Below the pieces are notes generated by a model, which was not told the DNA's origin, searched no databases, and was given only the letters and a program-made list of their open reading frames with translations. 38,664 nucleotides of DNA, from contig CALEJT010000063.1 of NCBI GenBank assembly GCA_937898685.1, positions 1 to 38,664 of the forward strand, read 5' to 3'. Positions 1-9,891 of the stretch are shown here, in pieces (within the stretch, counting starts at the first letter, position 1; each line of letters begins with the position of its first letter). Source of the stretch: an uncultured Gammaproteobacteria bacterium (GTDB lineage: Bacteria > Pseudomonadota > Gammaproteobacteria > Pseudomonadales > Pseudohongiellaceae). The translations under genes and the position numbers were made by a program.

Positions 1-327
1 CTGGCCACCCACACCTTCCGCCAACAGCTTGAGGAACAGCAGCAGGCGCTGCAGTTCCAGCACACCAACGTGCGTACGCCGCATTGGCTGGGCTTTTTCG
101 TACAGCGTCCGGAGAGCCACTCGCAGCATCATCGTCGTGGTCAGCACCGCTACAACTATGCAGATCTGCCGGTGTTCGACATCATCTTCGGCACCTTCCG
201 CAATCCCCTGCGCCACTACGACGTAGGTTTCTATCCCGGTTCCGCCTACGAACTACCCAAGATGTGGCTTGGGCGCGACATCAGTTCGCCCAGCGCAGTG
301 AAGGAACGAGCCTTGGTGCTCGAATGA
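1..327 (+). CDS. Sterol desaturase / fatty acid hydroxylase family protein, C-terminal part
   Basis: The frame is open from the first base of the window, so the N-terminus lies outside. The visible 108 residues carry the last histidine cluster of the fatty acid hydroxylase superfamily (HSQHHRRGQHRYNYAD), followed by LPVFDIIFGTFRNP, which is typical of the C-terminal end of these di-iron membrane enzymes. Members hydroxylate or desaturate lipids or sterols at the membrane; the substrate cannot be told from this piece. The gene ends in TGA and is followed by a long perfect hairpin. Family assignment is fairly sure; specific function is not. Confidence 0.8.
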   Translation: MATHTFRQQLEEQQQALQFQHTNVRTPHWLGFFVQRPESHSQHHRRGQHRYNYADLPVFDIIFGTFRNPLRHYDVGFYPGSAYELPKMWLGRDISSPSAVKERALVLE

Positions 328-354
328 GGCAGCGCCGATGACCCACCAATGAGC

Positions 355-399
355 CTTTGAATGGCGTGGTGCAGTTTCGCTGTACCACGCCATTCAAAG
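355..399. repeat. Near-perfect 20-bp inverted repeat with 5-nt loop
   Basis: Bases 355-370 and 384-399 are exact reverse complements (16 bp). The inner bases 371-374 and 380-383 add four more pairs, one of them a G-T wobble, leaving a 5-base loop at 375-379. It sits between the 3' ends of two convergent genes. There is no T-tract on either side, so it is not a standard intrinsic terminator; it could be a dispersed palindromic repeat or an mRNA 3'-end stabiliser. Confidence 0.75.
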
Positions 400-552
400 C
401 ATTGCAGCTTCGACCTCGTAATCAGAGGCAGTCCTACTCGGTAGATTGGGCGGAACGAATGGGATGTGGGAATGCTTCACCGCAAGCGAGAGGATCGCGC
501 GTTGGACTCTGCGCAGACCAACCTACGAAAAGTACCAGAAGGAGTGGACGGA

Positions 553-2151
553 TTAGCGCCGTGCCATGAAACCGCGGCGTAGTTCGGTGACGATGCCTGG
601 CGCCGTTTGCTCGGCGCGCTTGATGTCGGATACATCGACGATGGTGCCCGCCAAGGCCGTCGGGCGACCGTTGTCATCACGCACGATGCGCACCACATCC
701 ACCACCCACAGGCGCGAACCGTCGGCTTTCTGCAGCCGATATTCGCAGAGGTAATCGCGCCCGGCTTCGATTTCGACGGCGCGGAAACGGCGTGCATAGT
801 CGCGGTCTTCCGCCACGATCAGGTCGAGCCAGTCGTCGAGCAATTCCCAACGATCGCGCGAGTAGCCGAGCATGAACTGGATGTTGGGCGAGACATAGGT
901 GAAACGCTGCGTCGCCAGATCGAATTCCCAACTGAAGCTTTCCAACTTGCCGAGCAAGTCGCGCAGACGACGCTGTTGCATGCGCAGCGCATCACGTGCA
1001 GCCAGCGTGAGCTGCCGTTCCTGACGCACGCGCTTGAGATGGAAGTGCACGCCAGCGACGAAGAGCAGGAGCACGACACCCGACCACAACGCCAAGGTCT
1101 CGACATCCATCTCGCTTCTGGAATTCAGATACGGCTCGTCGGGAATGCCGCTGTAGATCAGACCATCGATGTTCGCATTGGGCTCCACGAAACCTTCTTC
1201 GGCGAAGATCTGCCGCATGTGTTCCCAACGCTGTGGATTCATGTAGCCGAGGCTCACGAGCAGCGGCTGGATCATCTCGCGCGAAATGCGTGCTTCGTAT
1301 TCGAGACGCGCATAGCTCAACCCCTGCGAGTCATAGCGCTGCATGATCAGCTCGATCAATTCATGCGGATTGGCGAGCGCATATTCCCAACCACGCAGCG
1401 AGGCGTTGCGGAACGCGAGCACGCGGGCGGGATGGTCCTCGATCTCCTCTTCCGTGGTGGCGAGCACGTCGCTGTAGAAGTCGACGCCATACCGCGTCGG
1501 CAGGATGTAGCGCGTGCGCATTCCCGCTTCCTGCAAGGTGAAGCCCTGGTCGATCACATAGGCATTGAATACGTCCGTCACACCATCACGCAACGCGAAG
1601 GGATCGTAGTTGGTGAGCTGGCGCACGTAGTCGCCTTCGCGCAGCCCCGCACGACGCAGCGTAGCCTGCAGCTCGGCATCCTGCGTGTCGGAGCCCAGCA
1701 TGATGCGCTTGCCGACGAAGTGTTCGACGCGCGTGAGCCCCGAGTCTTCCCGCACGAGGAAGGCATAGGGACTGTGTTGAAAGATGGCGGCAAGTGCGAC
1801 GACGGGATCGCCCTTGGCACGATGGATCAGGAGTTCGGCGCCACCGATGGCGTAATCGACCTCACCGGCAAGCAGCATTTGTACGGGCGTTCGCTCACCA
1901 CTGAGCTCGCGTATCTCGACGTCGAGTCCGGCTTCGGCGTAATAGCCCTTCTCGAGTGCGGCGTAGTAACCAGCGAACTGAAAGGCGTGGCGCCACTTCA
2001 ATTGCAGGACGACTTTTTCGCGCTCCTGCGCAGAGGCTTCGCCACCGAGCAGACACAGCACCAACAGTGCCCCACCCCAGCGCACCGTTCGGCTACGGCA
2101 CAGCTCGCCCCACCATCGTTGGACCGGGCGAAGAGACGGGAGTGGATTCAT
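553..2151 (-). CDS. Periplasmic NMT1/THI5-like binding domain-TM-PAS protein without output domain
   Basis: This is a 532-residue membrane sensor-like protein. An N-terminal hydrophobic signal (ALLVLCLLGGEASAQ) precedes an NMT1/THI5-type periplasmic binding domain of about 300 residues, with LQLKWRHAFQFAGYYAA and the GGAELLIHRAKG region. A single transmembrane segment follows at about 352-373, then a short coiled linker and one PAS/PAC domain at about 405-515 ending TIVDVSDIKRAEQ. Relatives with this layout usually continue into a GGDEF, EAL or histidine kinase domain. Here only about 17 residues follow the PAC motif before the stop, and I see no continuation in the other frames. The ATG at 2151 is chosen because it starts just before the signal; an in-frame upstream start at 2208 would add 19 arginine-rich residues. 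The ligand is unknown; the family binds thiamine-pyrimidine-like or similar small molecules. Confidence 0.8.
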   Translation of the reverse strand: MNPLPSLRPVQRWWGELCRSRTVRWGGALLVLCLLGGEASAQEREKVVLQLKWRHAFQFAGYYAALEKGYYAEAGLDVEIRELSGERTPVQMLLAGEVDYAIGGAELLIHRAKGDPVVALAAIFQHSPYAFLVREDSGLTRVEHFVGKRIMLGSDTQDAELQATLRRAGLREGDYVRQLTNYDPFALRDGVTDVFNAYVIDQGFTLQEAGMRTRYILPTRYGVDFYSDVLATTEEEIEDHPARVLAFRNASLRGWEYALANPHELIELIMQRYDSQGLSYARLEYEARISREMIQPLLVSLGYMNPQRWEHMRQIFAEEGFVEPNANIDGLIYSGIPDEPYLNSRSEMDVETLALWSGVVLLLFVAGVHFHLKRVRQERQLTLAARDALRMQQRRLRDLLGKLESFSWEFDLATQRFTYVSPNIQFMLGYSRDRWELLDDWLDLIVAEDRDYARRFRAVEIEAGRDYLCEYRLQKADGSRLWVVDVVRIVRDDNGRPTALAGTIVDVSDIKRAEQTAPGIVTELRRGFMARR

Positions 2152-2309
2152 GCAATGACGAGCTCTGGCTGAACAGTGCTCCGCTCGTTGCGCGGAGTGG
2201 CGGCACATTAGCCGTAGACCGAAGGCCGCGCAAGCTACTAGCGAATTAGTAGTTCCGTATAGGCAAAGTCCTTAACAGTCCTTAATCTTGCGCATTTTTT
2301 GAGGACCTC

Positions 2310-2978
2310 ATGCGTAGCGTCATCCGTCGTCGCTCTTCCCGTTGCCCACGTTGCCAGCTCACCGTGCGCTGGTGCGTGTGCGCGGCCGAGACGCGCATCG
2401 AAACTCCACTCGCATTGACCCTGCTCACCCATCCGCGTGAACGCACGCGGCCGACCAGCAGCGGCAATCTCATCAGCCGTGTGTTCGCCAACTGCACGCA
2501 GGTGGAATGGGACACACGTCAGCCGCCACGGCCGGAGAGCTTGATTCAACCGCAGCGCGAGTTGTGGATTCTCCATCCGCAGGGCCACCGCTTGCCGGAA
2601 CATGCCGATCCCTCACGGCTGCAACTGATGTTGCTCGACGGCGCCTGGACCGAAGCCGCGACGATGGCGAAGTCGGTGGTGGGTTGGGGACGCCTGGTGA
2701 GTTTGCCGCTCTCCGGCGAAAGTCGCTTCTGGTTGCGCACCAAGCAGGATGCCGAACGTTTCAGCACCGCCGAGGCCTTGATGTTCCTGCTGCGCCACTT
2801 CGGTTTGAACGCAGCTGCCGACCAACTCGAAGCGCAGTTCGAGCTTCTCGTCTACGCCGGCCTTCGTGCACGAGGCCGCGTCGATCTCGCCGCCGCCTTT
2901 CTGGAAGGATCGATCCTCAATGAACGCTTGCCCGAACAGCTCGCGCAACTGCAGGCAAAGCGGCCATTGGTGGTATGA
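2310..2978 (+). CDS. tapT: DTW domain-containing tRNA-uridine aminocarboxypropyltransferase
   Basis: A 222-residue DTW-domain protein. An N-terminal cysteine cluster (CPRC, then CVC) resembles the zinc site of the bacterial family. The signature block reads LLDGAWTEA, where the eponymous motif is DGAW rather than DGTW, followed by SRFWLRTKQDAERFSTAEAL. E. coli TapT (YfiP) uses SAM to place an aminocarboxypropyl group on U47 of tRNAs, and the same role is inferred here. The ATG at 2310 follows a GAGGA ribosome site. The gene is divergent from the PAS protein; the 101-bp spacer holds a small inverted repeat (2235-2240/2247-2252) and a doubled AGTCCTTAA. Family sure; the exact tRNA target is inferred. 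Confidence 0.85.
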   Translation: MRSVIRRRSSRCPRCQLTVRWCVCAAETRIETPLALTLLTHPRERTRPTSSGNLISRVFANCTQVEWDTRQPPRPESLIQPQRELWILHPQGHRLPEHADPSRLQLMLLDGAWTEAATMAKSVVGWGRLVSLPLSGESRFWLRTKQDAERFSTAEALMFLLRHFGLNAAADQLEAQFELLVYAGLRARGRVDLAAAFLEGSILNERLPEQLAQLQAKRPLVV

Positions 2979-3132
2979 AAAAGAATCGAACCTTGTGCCG
3001 AACACCAGGCAGCAGGGGTGAACCAAGGTGCTGGCGCCGCAGGTGAACGAGAAACCAGGCGAGCTGCTCGTGTGAACGACGCGGATCCCAACGCGCGCTG
3101 CAGCGGACTTCGATGAAGCGATTGCAGATCCC

Positions 3133-3166
3133 ACGTTGGGCTTCACCGGTGGATCAGCCCTACCTG
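3133..3166 (-). repeat. REP-like palindrome, diverged copy
   Basis: Read on the minus strand it starts AGGTAGGGCTGA and ends GAAGCCCAAC, matching the outer arms of the copies at 3262 and 34322, but the centre and several arm bases differ. It lies about 100 bp from a better copy in the same spacer. Confidence 0.5.
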
Positions 3167-3261
3167 CATGAGATGCGCTGCAGCTCCTCGTCGCTTGGCG
3201 GTGAGCGCAGCGAAGCCTAACAGGCGATGTATCGCGCTTCAGTGAATCGATTTGGAATCCC

Positions 3262-3296
3262 GTGTTGGGCTTCGCCTCGTGGCTCAGCCCAACCTA
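3262..3296 (-). repeat. REP-like palindrome (TAGGTTGGGCTGAG...GAAGCCCAACAC)
   Basis: On the minus strand this reads TAGGTTGGGCTGAG, a short centre, then GCGAAGCCCAACAC. The arms are identical to those of the copy at 34322-34354, about 31 kb away; only the central bases differ. The arms can fold into an imperfect hairpin. This kind of dispersed intergenic palindrome is common in gammaproteobacteria. Confidence 0.7.
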
Positions 3297-3321
3297 TGGA
3301 ATGGGTGGGACGAGGCGCAGC

Positions 3322-3636
3322 TTAGTCGAGATAGGAACAGCAGTAGTCGGTCAGCTGCGTGACCTTGAGTTTGAAGCTGGAGTTGGCCGGAACTTCGAAG
3401 CTGGTGCCACCGCTGAAGTGCTGCCATTCGCTGCTGCCAGGCAGCAGCACGTCGAGCTCACCTGCCAGGATTTCCATGATTTCCTTCTTCGCCGTGCCGA
3501 ACTCGTATTCCCCCGGCTGCATCAAGCCCAGGGTTTTCTTGCTGCCGTCGGCAAACAGGACGGTGCGGCTGGCCACCTTGCCGTCGAAATACACATTGGC
3601 GGCCTTGATGACGGTGACGTTCTCGAACTGGGACAT
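3322..3636 (-). CDS. ppnP: Pyrimidine/purine nucleoside phosphorylase
   Basis: A 104-residue single-domain cupin of the PpnP (YaiE, DUF1255) family, the usual full length. Recognisable segments are NVYFDGKVASRTV, LGLMQPGEYEFGT, EIMEILAGELDVLLPG and the C-terminal YCCSYLD. The family phosphorolyses a broad range of nucleosides to the free base and ribose-1-phosphate in the cytoplasm. The ATG at 3636 is preceded by GGAG at a normal distance. It stands alone, with a 370-bp spacer upstream. Confidence 0.93.
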   Translation of the reverse strand: MSQFENVTVIKAANVYFDGKVASRTVLFADGSKKTLGLMQPGEYEFGTAKKEIMEILAGELDVLLPGSSEWQHFSGGTSFEVPANSSFKLKVTQLTDYCCSYLD

Positions 3637-4006
3637 GAGGCTTCTCCGGGGATGCTAAAGAGGCGCGCAAGATACGGAGCGCCATGCCGAGGGTCAAGGG
3701 CGGGTGTAGCAAGCTTGAGAGCGGATGGCCAAGCCCGCTGAGAGCAGGGAAGAACGCCGACCGCAATCAATGCGTGATTGGGCACCAAAACTTTGCCGCC
3801 CCACGCGGAGAATCCTGCACGACCTCGACCAGCGGCGCCGGCGGGAGCGCGCTGAGGATGAGCGGTGTCGATGGGCTCGCCGGTGTAGCCATGGTGCTTG
3901 CCAAATTGACATCACGACGATCGAAGGCGACCGATTCGACATTGCGAAAGCGACACGCACCCGCTGGCGCGACCCTTCGAAGAATGGCCGCGACGAACAC
4001 CGATGC
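3637..4006. other. Gene-free interval upstream of ppnP
   Basis: These 370 bp separate the 3' end of glsA from the start of ppnP, both on the minus strand. Short open frames exist on both strands, but none has a family signature, a good ribosome site or a plausible composition. The stretch presumably holds the ppnP promoter; I could not pick out a clear one. Confidence 0.5.
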
Positions 4007-4921
4007 TCAGAAAATCGACTTCGCGGTGATGGTGGTGAGGTATTCAAGCGCAGCGCCGCCCGCAAGGGAGTTGCCGGAAGGATCGAGTTCGGGTGACCAC
4101 ACTGCCACGGCATAGTGCCCGGGCAACACCGCGAGGATGCCGCCACCGACACCGCTCTTCGCGGGAAGACCGACGCGATAGGCGAACTCACCGACCGCGT
4201 CGTAGGTGCCGCAGGTCAGCATGAGCGCATTGATGCGCTTCACCTGCTGCGGTGTGAGAAAGGACTCCTTCGCATAGGGTGAAAAACCACCATTGGCCAG
4301 ATGCACACCGGCGCGGGCGAGTTCGGTACAACTCATCGCCAACGAACACTGATGAAAGTACAGATCCAACACCTCGGCCACGTCGTTGTGCAGGTTGTCA
4401 TGGCCTTTCAGAAAATTCGCCAAGGCATGATTGATGAAGCCCGTCTGCGCTTCCGACGCGGCCACTTCCTCGTCGAAATCGATGTCGAAACTGCCCGATA
4501 GCAATCGCACGTAATCGCGCAGCGCTTCCTTCGCATTCGGCAGATGAGTCAAGAGCGCATCGCACACCACGATGGCACCGGCATTGATGAAGGGATTGCG
4601 CGGAATGCCTTTTTCGATCTCGAGTTGGATCAACGAATTGAAGCGTGTGCCGGAAGGTTCGCGTCCCACCCTGCGCCAGAGTTCCTCACCACAGAGCACC
4701 ATTGCGAGCGACAAGGTGAAGAGCTTGGAAATACTCTGAATGGAAAAGCGCTCGTCGCAGTCACCCACCTGATGGCAGGGACCATCGACACGGCACAAGG
4801 TCATGCCGAACTTGTCAGCCGGTACACGCGCCAAGGCAGGAATGTAGCTGGCCACCCTGCCCTTGCCGAACAGCTCGCTCACATGCGCTGGCAGTTCCTG
4901 CAAGGTCTTGTCGAAATCCAT
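4007..4921 (-). CDS. glsA: Glutaminase
   Basis: A 304-residue serine-dependent beta-lactamase-fold glutaminase, full length for the family, which hydrolyses glutamine to glutamate and ammonia. The catalytic Ser-x-x-Lys is in FSIQSISKLFTLS. Other family blocks are GRVASYIPALA near the N-terminus, the substrate-binding RNPFINAGAI, and the C-terminal PAKSGVGGGILAVLPG. The ATG at 4921 has only a weak ribosome site. The gene runs in the same direction as the cfa-type gene, 48 bp upstream of it, and could be co-transcribed. No signal peptide, so cytoplasmic. Confidence 0.95.
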   Translation of the reverse strand: MDFDKTLQELPAHVSELFGKGRVASYIPALARVPADKFGMTLCRVDGPCHQVGDCDERFSIQSISKLFTLSLAMVLCGEELWRRVGREPSGTRFNSLIQLEIEKGIPRNPFINAGAIVVCDALLTHLPNAKEALRDYVRLLSGSFDIDFDEEVAASEAQTGFINHALANFLKGHDNLHNDVAEVLDLYFHQCSLAMSCTELARAGVHLANGGFSPYAKESFLTPQQVKRINALMLTCGTYDAVGEFAYRVGLPAKSGVGGGILAVLPGHYAVAVWSPELDPSGNSLAGGAALEYLTTITAKSIF

Positions 4922-4969
4922 GGCGTACCGTCCAACTCAGTTCACGGCGCCATGGCGCTCGACCTGCTT

Positions 4970-6142
4970 TCAGGCGGCGCCATAGAGATAGTCGCGGGTG
5001 ATCGGCACTGCACCGTGGCCATGCGCCAACTGCAGTTGGAACACGACGAGGTCGGAGTGACGGAAGGCTGATTCACAGGCAGCGAGATAGAACTCCCATT
5101 TGCGGCAGAAGGTCTCGCCCAACTCCTGGGCAATCTCGGCACGTCGCGCCTGAAAACGCTCATACCAATGCTGCAACGTGTAGGCATAGTGCAGGCGCCA
5201 TACTTCGGTATCGCAGAGTTGCAAACGGCTGCCTTCCACCGCCGTCATGATCTGCGACAACGAAGGCGTGCTGCCGCCGGGGAAGATGTATTTGCGGATC
5301 CAGGGATTGGTCAGGCCCGCGGGACCGGAGCGGCCAATGGTATGAATCAAGGCCACGCCGTGCGGTTTCATCAGCTTTTTCACCTGATCGAAGTACTGAC
5401 GATAGAAGGGGCTGCCCACGTGTTCGAACATGCCGATGCTGACGATGCGATCGTAGCTGCCGTTGTGTTCGCGATAGTCGGCGAGTTCGAACTGCACCTG
5501 ATGCGCGCCGCGTTTTTCCTTCTCGGCACGCGCGACGGCGAGTTGCTCCTTCGACAGCGTGATGCCCACCACCTCGCAGTCATATTCGCGCGCGAGATGA
5601 AAGGCCATGCTGCCCCACCCACAACCGATGTCGAGGATGCGGTCGCCGGGTTTGATCATGAGTTTGCGCGCGATGTGCCGCGCCTTGGCCTGCTGTGCCT
5701 CTTCCAGCGTCATGTTTTCTTCGGGGAAATAGGCGCAGGAATAGAACATCTCGCTGTCGAGGAAGCGGCGGAACACCATCTCGGGCACGTCGTAGTGAGC
5801 GGCGACGTTGCGATAGCTGTTGCGGATGCGATTGAACTGCTGCACTGCACCGGCAATCGGCTTGAGCCAATCGGGTGCACCTTCCGCGACGGCGAAATTG
5901 GCCCGCAGCAGATTGAGCAGGTTGCGGACGCCACCCTGACCGGCATCCCAGCCACCCTGCATGTAGGTTTCACCCAACTCGAATTCGGGATCGCGCACCA
6001 GACGGCGCGTGGTTTCTTCGCTATTGAGAAGCCATTCCGCAGAAGGCTCGCCGCCTTCACCGAAAACATGCATGGAACCGTCCGGCATCCGTAACCGCAG
6101 ACTTCCACGTTTGATGTGACGTTCCAGCAACGACAAGAACAT
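4970..6142 (-). CDS. cfa: Cyclopropane-fatty-acyl-phospholipid synthase family SAM methyltransferase
   Basis: A 390-residue member of the CFA synthase / mycolic acid cyclopropane synthase family. The SAM-binding motif I is ILDIGCGWGSMAFHLA, followed by GITLSKEQLAVARA and ADYREHNGSYDRIVSIGMFEHVG. The N-terminal 130 residues form the usual accessory lipid-binding region. Such enzymes transfer a methylene group from SAM to double bonds of membrane phospholipid acyl chains. The ATG at 6142 is preceded by AAGGAG eight bases away. Several paralogues with different products exist in this family, so the symbol is likely rather than certain. Confidence 0.88.
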   Translation of the reverse strand: MFLSLLERHIKRGSLRLRMPDGSMHVFGEGGEPSAEWLLNSEETTRRLVRDPEFELGETYMQGGWDAGQGGVRNLLNLLRANFAVAEGAPDWLKPIAGAVQQFNRIRNSYRNVAAHYDVPEMVFRRFLDSEMFYSCAYFPEENMTLEEAQQAKARHIARKLMIKPGDRILDIGCGWGSMAFHLAREYDCEVVGITLSKEQLAVARAEKEKRGAHQVQFELADYREHNGSYDRIVSIGMFEHVGSPFYRQYFDQVKKLMKPHGVALIHTIGRSGPAGLTNPWIRKYIFPGGSTPSLSQIMTAVEGSRLQLCDTEVWRLHYAYTLQHWYERFQARRAEIAQELGETFCRKWEFYLAACESAFRHSDLVVFQLQLAHGHGAVPITRDYLYGAA

Positions 6143-6230
6143 CGCACAACTCCTTTGTCACCAAGGTGTCATGAAACTGGTTGCCGGCTATTTTGCAAAT
6201 TCCTCGCGCGAAGACAAATCGAATCCGTAT

Positions 6231-6280
6231 GAACTCAGGGGCATTAGTTCCGATTGGGAACGCTCATGCCACCTGAGTTC
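6231..6280. other. Extended stem-loop between rhlE and cfa
   Basis: Outer arms GAACTCAGG (6231-6239) and CCTGAGTTC (6272-6280) are exact complements. GGCAT/ATGCC (6240-6244/6266-6270) continues the stem with one bulged base, and GTTCC/GGAAC (6247-6251/6257-6261) forms a terminal hairpin with a 5-base loop. It follows the rhlE stop. It lacks a U-tract, so a processing or stability hairpin, or a factor-assisted terminator, is more likely than an intrinsic terminator. Confidence 0.65.
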
Positions 6281-6303
6281 AAAATTTATGCTTCCGTGAT
6301 GCC

Positions 6304-8022
<1,719 letters not shown>

Positions 8023-8466
8023 GTAGTACTCGCTTGCGCGGGACGTGCCCGCTTGGGATTTTCATCGCAATGGGCCGAGAATTTTGGATGTATGATCCAG
8101 AACGCCTGACCGCGCCATCTGAAGGACGAGATGGTATGCACCGTGTGCAATTCGATAGGCTGTCAGGACGGGATCCGAGCGACGCGTTCCTGGGAAGAAC
8201 GTGGCAGCGACGCTGGGTCGGGGTCTCGCTGCACGGCAGAGCACCGGCAACGGTAGGCTTTCGGAGAAAGCGAAGACTGAAGCAAAGAACAGCACCACTT
8301 GCGGCAAAGTGGGCCACAAGCGGCGCGCAACGTAACACAGAGCCGCTGCGAAAGACAGCATCGTTTGCGGGCTTTGCCCACGGCGGGCATCCAAACCGCA
8401 GTTCTTGCATGGGAATTGCATGAATTTCGCACGCTTTACTGCTCAAGACGTCTGTGTGGAGGTTTC
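8023..8466. other. Divergent intergenic region, rhlE and M20 peptidase
   Basis: These 444 bp lie between the starts of two divergent genes. Open frames are present on both strands, but none resembles a known protein, and the one joined in frame to the peptidase has no start signal as good as the GGAGG-ATG at 8467. It should carry both promoters and possibly a long rhlE 5' leader; I could not assign boxes with confidence. Confidence 0.5.
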
Positions 8467-9888
8467 ATGAACATTCCGGCTGCCTCTTGGTTTCCACGTG
8501 CCCTGTTCTGCGCCGGTGCCACTTTCCTGAGTACGTCACTGGCGGCCGCGCCCGATTGGGTAGCTGCCGAGGAGGAAACGCTGGCGCACTTCGAAGCCAT
8601 GGTGCAGATCCAGATCACCGATCCGCCCGGCCATGAGGCCGAACTCACCGACTATCTGATGCAGGTGCTGCAGCGCGAAGGCATCGACGTTGCCACCTAT
8701 GCCCTCGAAGAAGGCCGCCCCAACCTCGTCGCACGTTTGAAAGGCAACGGCAGCAAGAAGCCGCTGCTCTTGATGGCGCATCAGGACACAGTGAACGTCG
8801 ATGAGGAGAAGTGGAGCTTTCCGCCCTTCGGGGCCTACCTGGACAATGGTTGGATCTACGGCCGCGGCACACTCGACGACAAGGACAATCTCACCGCGAG
8901 CCTGATGGCGCTGCTTCTACTCAAACGCGAAGGCGTGCCCTTGGATCGCGACGTGATCCTGCTGGCCGAAGCCGGTGAAGAAGGTTCGACGCATGTCGGC
9001 ATCCAGTTCATGGTCGAGCAGCACTTCGACGCCATCGACGCGGAGTTCTGTCTGGCGGAAACCGGCAGCGTGGTGCGCCAGAACCGCCGTCCTGTCTATG
9101 CCGGCGTGCAGACCGTGGAGAAACTTCCGCGCGCCATCGAGCTTTTCAGCAATGGCACCGCCGGTCATGGTTCGGTGCCGCTGCGCGGCAATGCGCTGGT
9201 GCATCTCGCGCAAGCGGTGGAAGCCATCGGCAACTGGCAGGCGCCTCTGCGCCTGAGCGACACCACCACCGCTTTCTTCTCGCGCCTCGCCGAGCTCGTT
9301 TCCCCCGAGGAAGCCGCGCATTACCGTGCGCTGCTCGATCCGGGTTCGCCGGCTGCGGCAGAAGCCTTCAAGTTCTTGCTCACCAATCAACCGGCGCGTG
9401 CGGCGATGCTGCACAGCACGCTCTCGCCGACCATCATCGAAGCCGGCTATCGCGTGAACGTGATTCCCTCGAGCGCACGTGCCATCGTGGACGTGCGCCT
9501 CTTGCCCGATGAAGATCCCGAGGCATTTCTGGAGATGGTGCGCAACGTGGTGAGCGATCCCGACGTCACCGTGAGCTGGGCGCCGCGCAATCAACGCCCC
9601 GGTGCCAGTTCACGGCTCGACACCGAGGCCTACGCCGCGATCGAGAAGCACTACGGTGCCAACTACGGCGTGCCGGTGTTGCCGATTCAAAGCAACGGTG
9701 CCACCGACATGGCCTTCCTACGCGCGAAGGGTGTGCAGTGCTATGGCGTGGGTCCGGGCATCGATGACGAGGATGCACCGCTCGGCTTCGGTTCCCACAG
9801 TGATCAGGAACGCATCCTCGAGAGCGAGCTCTACACCTTCGTGCGCACGTACTACGACATCGTGCGCGAATTGGCGGAGTCGCGTTGA
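8467..9888 (+). CDS. Secreted M20 family metallopeptidase
   Basis: A 473-residue M20/M25/M40 zinc peptidase with a signal peptide (about residues 1-27, ending SLAAAP). Metal and catalytic elements are visible: MAHQDTVNVD (His and Asp), GRGTLDDKDN (bridging Asp), LAEAGEEGS (catalytic Glu pair) and GFGSHSDQE (C-terminal His). A dimerisation/lid domain lies between. The family removes residues from peptides or hydrolyses acyl-amino acids; with a signal peptide it should act in the periplasm. The open frame extends further upstream, but the ATG at 8467 has GGAGG four bases away and starts exactly at the signal peptide. It converges on the DUF4159 gene with 3 bp between stops. Confidence 0.9.
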   Translation: MNIPAASWFPRALFCAGATFLSTSLAAAPDWVAAEEETLAHFEAMVQIQITDPPGHEAELTDYLMQVLQREGIDVATYALEEGRPNLVARLKGNGSKKPLLLMAHQDTVNVDEEKWSFPPFGAYLDNGWIYGRGTLDDKDNLTASLMALLLLKREGVPLDRDVILLAEAGEEGSTHVGIQFMVEQHFDAIDAEFCLAETGSVVRQNRRPVYAGVQTVEKLPRAIELFSNGTAGHGSVPLRGNALVHLAQAVEAIGNWQAPLRLSDTTTAFFSRLAELVSPEEAAHYRALLDPGSPAAAEAFKFLLTNQPARAAMLHSTLSPTIIEAGYRVNVIPSSARAIVDVRLLPDEDPEAFLEMVRNVVSDPDVTVSWAPRNQRPGASSRLDTEAYAAIEKHYGANYGVPVLPIQSNGATDMAFLRAKGVQCYGVGPGIDDEDAPLGFGSHSDQERILESELYTFVRTYYDIVRELAESR

Positions 9889-9891
9889 AGC

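Larger units (their letters stand above)
2979..3321. other. Gene-free interval with REP-like repeats
   Basis: I see no convincing coding sequence in these 343 bp between convergent tapT and ppnP. The stretch holds two copies of a REP-like palindrome (listed separately) and a half copy near 3200-3225 (GAGCGCAGCGAAGCCTAACA). No T-rich intrinsic terminator is visible. Confidence 0.6.

Noticed and set aside
607..2172. A plus-strand open frame of 521 codons opposite the PAS protein
   Set aside because: The minus strand encodes clear signal, binding and PAS motifs; the plus frame has none.
2310..2978. DGAW instead of DGTW in the DTW motif, taken as possible loss of function
   Set aside because: The rest of the motif set is intact and small-residue variation at this place is plausible, so no inactivation is claimed.
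3684..4115. A 143-codon plus-strand frame upstream of ppnP, considered as a small gene
   Set aside because: No ribosome site or family match, and its 3' part overlaps the conserved C-terminus of glsA.
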